DNA of 64,000 nt, taken from the NCBI GenBank assembly GCA_030674185.1, contig CM060311.1:101059513-101123512 (forward strand). The letters are read 5' to 3'. Source of the stretch: Monoplex corrugatus. Its lineage: Eukaryota; Mollusca; Gastropoda; Littorinimorpha; Ranellidae. The position numbers and the translations under genes are program-made. This document shows positions 57,068-64,000 of the stretch, piece after piece (within the stretch, counting starts at the first letter, position 1; every line of letters starts with the position of its first letter). Below the pieces are notes generated by a model. It made no database searches and was not told the DNA's origin. It saw only the letters and a list, made by a program, of their open reading frames with translations.

Positions 57068-60000
57068 CACCGTTTGATTCTGTCTGTCCACCAGAGAACT
57101 GAACAAAACATTGATTCAGTCTGTTCACCAGAGAACTGAACAAAACATTGATTCTGTCTGTTCACCAGAGAACTGAACAAAACATTGATTCTGTCTGTTC
57201 ACCAGAGAACAAAACAAACATTGATTCTGTCTGTCCACCAGAGAACAAAACAAACATTGATTCTGTCTGTTCACCAGAGAACTGAACAAAACAAACACTG
57301 ATTCTGTCTGTTCACCAGAGAACTGAACAAAACATTGATTCTGTCTGTTCACCAGAGAACTGAACAAAACATTGATTCTGTCTGTTCACCAGAGAACTGA
57401 ACAAACATTGATTCTGTCTGTTCACCAGAGAACTGAACAAAACATTGATCCTGTCTGTTCACCAGAGAACTGAACAAACATTGATTCTGTCTGTCCACCA
57501 GAGAACTGAACAAAACAAACATTGATTCTGTCTGTTCACCAGAGAACTGAACAAACATTGATTCTGTCTGTCCACCAGAGAACTGAACAAACATTGATTC
57601 TGTCTGTTCACCAGAGAACTGAACAAACATTGATTCTGTCTGTTCACCAGAGAACTGAACAAAACATTGATTCTGTCTGTTCACCAGAGAACTGAACAAA
57701 CATTGATTCTGTCTGTCCACCAGAGAACTGAACAAACATTGATTCTGTCTGTCCACCAGAGAACTGAACAAACATTGATTCTGTCTGTCCACCAGAGAAC
57801 TGAACAAAACAAACATTGATTCTGTCTGTTCACCAGAGAACTGAACAAACATTGATTCTGTCTGTCCACCAGAGAACTGAACAAAACAAACATTGATTCT
57901 GTCTGTCCACCAGAAAACTGAACAAAACATTGATTCTGTCTGTCCACCAGAGAACTGAACAAAACAAACATTGATTCTGTCTGTCCACCAGAGAACTGAA
58001 CAAAACAAACATTGATTCTGTCTGTCCACCAGAGAACTGAACAAAACAAACATTGATTCTGTCTGTCCACCAGAGAACTGAACAAAACAAACATTGATTC
58101 TGTCTGTCCACCAGAGAACTGAACAAAACATTGATTCTGTCTGTCCACCAGAGAACTGAACAAAACAAACATTGATTCTGTCTGTTCACCAGAGAACTGA
58201 ACAAAACAAACATTGATTCTGTCTGTTCACCAGAGAACTGAACAAAACAAACATTGATTCTGTCTGTTCACCAGAGAACTGAACAAAACAAACATTGATT
58301 CTGTCTGTTCACCAAAGAACTGAACAAAACAAACATTGATTCTGTCTGTCCACCAGAAGAACTGAACAAAACAAACATTGATTCTGTCTGTTCACCAGAG
58401 AACTGAACAAAACAAACATTGATTCTGTCTGTTCACCAGAGAACTGAACAAAACAAACATTGATTCTGTCTGTTCACCAAGATGACAACACATAAATCTG
58501 TCTGTACCAAGAACTGAAAACAACATTGATTCTGTCTGTTCACCAGAAGAACTGAACAAAACAAACATTGATTCTGTCTGTCACCAGAGAACTGAACAAA
58601 ACAAACATTGATTCTGTCTGTTCACCAGAGAACTGAACAAAACAAACATTGATTCTGTCTGTTCACCAGAGAACTGAACAAACATTGATTCTGTCTGTTC
58701 ACCAAGAACTGAACAAAACAAACATTGATTCTGTCTGTTCACCAGAGAACTGAACAAAAACATTGATTCTGTCTGTTCACCAGAGAACTGAAAAACAAAC
58801 ATTGATTCTGTCTGTTCACCAGAGAACTGAACAAAAACATTGATTCTGTCTGTTCACCAGAGAACTGAACAAACATTGATTCTTCGTTCACAAGAATGAA
58901 CAAACACATTGATTCTGTCTGTTCACCAGAGAACTGAACAAAACATTGATTCTGTCTGTCCACCAGAGAACTGAACAAAACATTGATTCTGTCTGTTCAC
59001 CAGAGAACTGAACAACAAACATTGATTCTGTCTGTTCACCAGAGAACTGAACAAACAACATTGATTCTGTCTGTTCCAACAGAGAACTGAACAAAACATT
59101 GATTCTGTCTGTTCCCAGAGAACTGAACAAAACATTGATTCTGTCTGTTCACCAGAGATGAACAAACAAACATTGATTCTGTCTGTCCACCAGAGAACTG
59201 ACAAAACAAACATTGATTCTGTCTGTCACCAGAGAACAAAACAAACATTGATTCTGTCTGTTCACCAGAGAACTGAACAAAACAAACATTGATTCTGTCT
59301 GTCCACCAGAGAACTGAGCAAAACAAACATTGATTCTGTCTGTTCACCAGAGAACAAAACAAACATTGATTCTGTCTGTCCACCAGGAACTGAACAAAAC
59401 AAACATTGATTCTGTCTGTTCACCAGAGAACTGAAAAAACATTGTTCTGTCTGTCACAGAAACAAAACAAACATTGATTCTGTCTGTTCCACCAGAGAAC
59501 TGAACAAAACATTGATTCTGTCTGTTCACCAGAGAACAAAACAAACATTGATTCTGTCTGTTCACCAGAGAACTGAACAAAAACAACATTGATTCTGTCT
59601 GTTCACCAGAGAACTGAACAAAACAAACATTGATTCTGTCTGTTCACCAGAGAACTGAACAAAACAAACATGATTCTGTCTGTTCACCAGAGAACAACAA
59701 AACAAACATTGATTCTGTCTGTTCACCAGAGAACTGAACAAAACAACATTGATTCTGTCTGTTCACCAGAGAACTGAACAAACATTGATTCTGTCTGTTC
59801 ACCAGAGAACAAAACAAACATTGATTCTGTCTGTCCACCAGAGAACAAAACAAACATTGATTCTGTCTGTCCACCAAGAACAACAAAACATGATTCAGTC
59901 TGTTCACCAGAGAACTGAACAAAACAAACATTGATTCTGTCTGTTCACCAGAGAACTGAACAAAACATTGATTCTGTCTGTTCACCAGAGAACTGAACAA

Positions 60001-61015
60001 AACATTGATTCTGTCTGTTCACCAGAGAACTGAACAAAACATTGATTATGTCTGTTCACCAGAGAACTGAACAAAACAAACATTGATTCTGTCTGTTCAC
60101 CAGAGAACTGAACAAAAACATTGATTCAGTCTGTTCACCAGAGAATTGAACAAAACATTGATTCTGTCTGTTCACCAGAGAACTAAACAAAAAACATTGA
60201 TTCTGTCTGTTCACCAGAGAACAAAACAAACATTGATTCTGTCTGTTCACCAGAGAACAAAACATTGATTCTGTCTGTCCACCAGAGAACAAAACAAACA
60301 TTGATTCTGTCTGTTCACCAGAGAACTGAACAAAACAAACATTGATTCTGTCTGTTCACCAGAGAACTGAACAAAACATTGATTCTGTCTGTTCACCAGA
60401 GAACTGAACAAAACAAACATTGATTCTGTCTGTTCACCAGAGAACTGAACAAAACATTGATTCTGTCTGTTCACCAGAGAACTGAACAAAACATTGATTC
60501 TGTCTGTTCACCAGAGAACTGAACAAAACAAACATTGATTCTGTCTGTTCACCAGAGAACAAAACAAACATTGATTCTGTCTGTTCACCAGAGAACAAAA
60601 CAAACATTGATTCTGTCTGTTCACCAGAGAACAAAACAAAACATTGATTCTGTCTGTTCACCAGAGAACAAACAAACAATTGATTCTGTCTGTCCACAGA
60701 GAACTGAACAAAACATTGATTCTGTCTGTTCACCAGAGAACTGAACAAACAAACATTGATTCTGTCTGTTCACCAGAGAACAAAACAAACATTGATTCTG
60801 TCTGTCCACCAGAGAACTGAACAAAACATTGATTCTGTCTGTTCACCAGAGAACTGAACAAAACATTGATTCTGTCTGTTCACCAGAGAACTGAACAAAA
60901 CATTGATTCTGTCTGTTCACCAGAGAACTGAACAAAACATTGATTCTGTCTGTTCACCAGAGAACCAAACAAAACAAACATTGATTCTGTCTGTTCACCA
61001 GAGAACCAAACAAAA
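57068..61015. repeat. About 100-copy minisatellite, 32/36/41-bp units
   Basis: Unit TTGATTCTGTCTGTTCACC plus AGAGAACTGAACAAAACAAACA, 41 bp when complete. Shorter units lack AAACA (36 bp), CTGAA (36 bp) or nine bases (32 bp). TGTTCACC and TGTCCACC variants occur in blocks. Copies between about 58.5 and 59.9 kb contain many single-base losses while both flanks are clean. Minus-strand frames are repeat-driven. Confidence 0.95.
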
Positions 61016-61119
61016 CCAGCAAACTACCAAACACAAAAGCAACACTAAACAACCAACCAACCAAGTCAATGCATCTCAAATGGTTCAGGTCATCTCAGAG
61101 CAAGCAGATTTTCTTCCAA
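61016..61119. other. Short spacer between arrays
   Basis: Unique A/C-rich sequence (AACCAACCAACCAA) between two arrays; no feature. Confidence 0.5.
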
Positions 61120-61590
61120 CTGAGAGTGCTACCAGTGCAAAGAGACTGCTACCAGTGCAAAGCCACTGCTACCAGTGCAAAGAGACTGCTACCAGTGCAA
61201 AGTCACTGCTACCAGTGCAAAGAGACTGCTACCAGTGCAAAGTCACTGCTACCAGTGCAAAGAGACTGCTACCAGTGCAAAGTCACTGCTACCAGTGCAA
61301 AGAGACTGCTACCAATGCAAAGAGTCTGCTACCGCAAAGAGAGTGCTACCAGTGCAAAGAGACTGCAGTAAACAGAGTGCTACCAGTGCAAAGAGACCTG
61401 CAGTAAAACAGAGTGCTACCAGTGCAAAGAGACCTGCAGTAAAACAGAGTGCTACCAGTGCAAAGAGACCTGCAGTAAAACAGAGTGCTACCAGTGCAAA
61501 GAGACCTGCAGTAAAACAGAGTGCTACCAGTGCAAAGAGACCTGCAGTAAAACAGAGTGCTACCAGAGCAAAGACTTGCAGTGAAACTGA
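61120..61590. repeat. 20-bp array turning into a 36-bp higher-order array
   Basis: Left part: about 10 units of CTACCAGTGCAAAGAGACTG (20 bp), alternating AAAGAGACTG and AAAGTCACTG. Right part: about 6 units of 36 bp in which the 20-mer has gained CAGTAAAACAGAGTG. The alternation on the left is a 40-bp dimer; the right is a separate expansion. Confidence 0.93.
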
Positions 61591-61970
61591 TGAACCTGTC
61601 TTTTTCATTGCTCCTGTCAAAAGCAAAGACTCAAAACAGAAACTGGTGGCAAGAACGAACCAAACTCCCACAAAACATGAACAACCAACCAACAAAAGGG
61701 GACAGGAAATGGTCAAGTAAAACTGAAAACAACAAGAATAACAATACCCCCCACCATCACAATTCTCCATGTAAACATGACATTTAACTGTTCTTCCACT
61801 GAGACATGGCAACAATCACAACAACAATAACAGCAGTAAATAAATAACAACAAATTTCAGTCAGGCTTTTCAAGACTTGTCTTCCTAACAGTTGAATTTG
61901 GCTACACACAATCAGTGGGAATAATGTTGGCCATCTATTTACTGCTGGACTTCAGTCATTTCCTTCTTCA
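61591..61970. other. Unique spacer
   Basis: A-rich sequence with CAACAA/AACCAACC words. No feature. On the minus strand it may be 3' UTR of transaldolase. Confidence 0.4.
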
Positions 61971-62899
61971 ATTACAGTCTGGCTCCATTACAGCTCCCCC
62001 ACCCCACCCCCCACAAAGTGTCAGACAAAGACTGACAATGGCCAATTACAGTCTGGCTCTGTTACAGCTCCCCACCCTACAAAGTGTCAGACAAAGACTG
62101 ACAATGGCCAATTACAGTCTGGCTCTATTACAGCCCCCTACCCACAAAGTGTCAGACAAAGACTGACAATGGCCAATTACAGTCTGGCTCCATTACAGCT
62201 CCCTACCCACAAAGTGTCAGACAAAGACTGACAATGGCCAATTACAGTCTGGCTCTATAACAGCCCCCTACCCACAAAGTGTCAGACAAAGACTGACAAT
62301 GGCCAATTACAGTCTGGCTCTATAACAGCTCCCTACCCACAAAGTGTTAGACAAAGACTGACAATGGCCAATTACAGTCTGGCTCCATTACAGCTCCCCC
62401 ACCCCACCCCCCACAAAGTGTCAGACAAAGACTGACAATGGCCAATTACAGTCTGGCTCCATTACAGCCCCCTACCCACAAAGTGTTAGACAAAGACTGA
62501 CAATGGCCAATTACAGTCTGGCTCTATAACAGCCCCCTACCCACAAAGTGTTAGACAAAGACTGACAATGGCCAATTACAGTCTGGCTCTATAACAGCCC
62601 CCTACCCACAAAGTGTTAGACAAAGACTGACAATGGCCAATTACAGTCTGGCTCCATTACAGCCCCCTACCCACAAAGTGTCAGACAAAGACTGACAATG
62701 GCCAATTACAGTCTGGCTCCATTACAGCCCCCTACCCACAAAGTGTTAGACAAAGACTGACAATGGCCAATTACAGTCTGGCTCTATAACAGCCCCCTAC
62801 CCACACAGTGTTAGACAAAGACTGACAATGGCCAATTACAGTCTGGCTCCATTACAGCCCCCTACCCACAAAGTGTTAGACAAAGACTGACAATGGCCA
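61971..62899. repeat. 65-bp minisatellite abutting the transaldolase stop
   Basis: About 14 units of GACAATGGCCAATTACAGTC plus TGGCTCCATTACAGCCCC and CTACCCACAAAGTGT(C/T)AGAC. Two units have a longer C-rich segment (CCCCCACCCCACCCCCC). The last unit runs into GGCCAATGACGCAGAC, 20 bp from the transaldolase stop codon, so the array is in the immediate 3' UTR. Confidence 0.95.
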
Positions 62900-62919
62900 A
62901 TGACGCAGACATATCTGGA

Positions 62920-63151
62920 CTATTGCAGAAACCGCTTTCGCAGCACATTCTCCAGCTTGACAGCATCAGCAGCAAATTTCCTGATCCCCTCCGACAGCTT
63001 ATCATTTGCCATTTCATCCTCGTTCATCTGCCATCGGAATACTTTCTCATCCACGCAGACCTTCTCAAGGTCACAGCTAGCGGCCTTTTCTTTCTTCAGA
63101 TGAATGTCAACATTCTCTGTTGACTGAGAAAGCTTTTCCAACAGTCCTGGC
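62920..63151 (-). CDS. TALDO1: Transaldolase, last coding exon (C-terminal 76 residues)
   Basis: Transaldolase moves a dihydroxyacetone unit between sugar phosphates in the non-oxidative pentose phosphate pathway (cytosol). This terminal exon has acceptor TTTCTTGTACAG| above 63151 and stop TAG at 62922-62920. The initial G completes a split codon before [10 protein letters not shown], matching the SP.LL start of the last part of animal transaldolases. It continues [39 protein letters not shown] and [11 protein letters not shown], nearly identical to the animal family (human [27 protein letters not shown]). The Schiff-base lysine and the barrel core lie in exons right of the window. The C-terminus is a few residues shorter than in human. 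Confidence 0.95.
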
Positions 63152-63473
63152 CTGTACAAGAAACAAAAACAAAAACATCAACCTTGAAATGATATAATTC
63201 AAGCCTAATAATGCCAACGATAAATAGGAACACATTTCTGACAGCAACCCACAATTTGTCAGCCATAACAAAATTCTGCCCGTGGACAGCAACTGATAAA
63301 TTTTTGTTGCAACTATTACTTACAGTTTTGGCTGCTGCTGGAAATAAGTAGAAAGTAGAACTTTAGCGCGCAAGAGTTTCTGGGGGAAACAACTCTCTGA
63401 ACTTCCTGTAAATGTAGCATGTTTTTGTTCGTTCAACATAATGGCAAAGTGAAATTTTTGCATCACTCAACAA
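63152..63473. other. Transaldolase intron
   Basis: Intron of transaldolase by position. It contains a CpG-bearing patch (TTTAGCGCGCAAGAG at about 63361) and nothing else recognised. Confidence 0.6.
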
Positions 63474-63746
63474 GTGCTTAATAAAACAATCATGGACAAA
63501 TTTAGCAATGCGGATGATGAAGGTTCAAATGACGGTTCTGACAACCAGTTTGGTGGCTATTCCAACACGATTCATGTTGAAAGTAGTGACAGTGATGTGT
63601 TGAATGATGGTGATGGTGACGCTTGTTACAATTTGTACATTAACACCATGAGAAACAACAACCCAGGCCTCCCCATGGCAAACAAAAAAATCTCTGAAAA
63701 TCTAGGGACTCTGGGGACATGTTCCTCCAGAATTTCTTTTAATTAA
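63474..63746 (+). CDS. Unassigned 90-codon acidic ORF, antisense in a transaldolase intron
   Basis: Complete plus-strand ORF (ATG 63474, a second ATG at 63492 in a better context, stop TAA at 63744-63746). From the second ATG: MDKFSNADDEGSNDGSDNQF, then HVESSDSDVLNDGDGDACYN, an Asp/Ser/Gly-rich stretch, then a more ordinary tail. Acidic low-complexity N-termini of this kind occur in many nuclear proteins and in some transposases, but no domain is visible. Base composition is not repetitive, unlike most open frames in this window. It could be a real first exon, transposon debris or chance. Confidence 0.25.
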   Translation: MLNKTIMDKFSNADDEGSNDGSDNQFGGYSNTIHVESSDSDVLNDGDGDACYNLYINTMRNNNPGLPMANKKISENLGTLGTCSSRISFN

Positions 63747-64000
63747 TACAGATGCAAAACAGCACAATCTGACGCTAGTGGCACAATTTTGGGCTTGTTT
63801 ATAATCCTTTGTACTGGAGTAAATAATTTATACACTCACATTGGTGTCAGATTCCAAGATAATTAATTTTGTGTATATTTTAATGTATGCGCCAAACAAA
63901 CATTAAATAAACAACTATACTGAACATCTTTCTGCCTCATCTGCTGCTTATTTGAGCTGAAATGGTCTGAAAGTTTGTGGATGCCTGCTCAACTTTATTT
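63747..64000. other. Transaldolase intron, right edge
   Basis: AT-rich sequence with an AATAAA at about 63905 on the plus strand (ATTAAATAAACAAC). No exon of transaldolase is found before the window ends. Confidence 0.5.

Overview
The window is eukaryotic, almost certainly from an invertebrate and most likely a mollusc (gastropod-like). The evidence is spliced genes with GT-AG introns, polyadenylation signals, CR1-like and RTE-like non-LTR retrotransposons, tRNA-derived SINEs of a type I associate with gastropod genomes (from memory, not searched), TTAA-flanked MITEs, and very heavy tandem-repeat content. About half of the 64 kb is tandem array.

Three host genes can be supported from splice logic. 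(1) A minus-strand gene I do not recognise has four exons that join in frame (12178-12100, 11200-11049, 4834-4771, 780-657) and runs off the left edge; a possible noncoding first exon ends at 15318. (2) SVIP (small VCP/p97-interacting protein) is complete on the plus strand in three coding exons (15685-15750, 19577-19744, 22664-22678) encoding 82 residues. Its 3' UTR probably ends after the AATAAA at 24348. SVIP and gene 1 appear head-to-head around a short intergenic region with a perfect CRE palindrome. (3) The last coding exon of transaldolase lies on the minus strand at 63151-62920; the rest of the gene is beyond the right edge.

Layout: 1-12.2 kb, gene 1 with satellite-filled introns (67 x 34 bp; a 33/36-bp array broken by a CR1-like LINE). 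12.4-14.7 kb, decayed LINEs. 15.2-15.7 kb, shared promoter region. 15.7-24.4 kb, SVIP, whose introns 1 and 2 hold oppositely oriented copies of one RTE family. 25.3-32.6 kb, GT-rich and minisatellite arrays. 33.2-44.05 kb, a single SINE that seems to have ballooned from a few hundred bp to about 10.8 kb through three tandem arrays nested at three internal positions; the largest array also contains a 344-nt G run and a 242-nt A run that look like assembly artefacts. 44.05-51.5 kb, a MITE followed by five minisatellites. 51.5-57 kb, mostly unique sequence with one tRNA-headed SINE. 57-62.9 kb, three arrays, the last abutting the transaldolase stop codon. 63.15-64 kb, a transaldolase intron with an unassigned ORF.

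No operon, CRISPR array, rRNA or functional tRNA is present. The long open frames across the arrays come from repeat units that lack stops and are not treated as genes.
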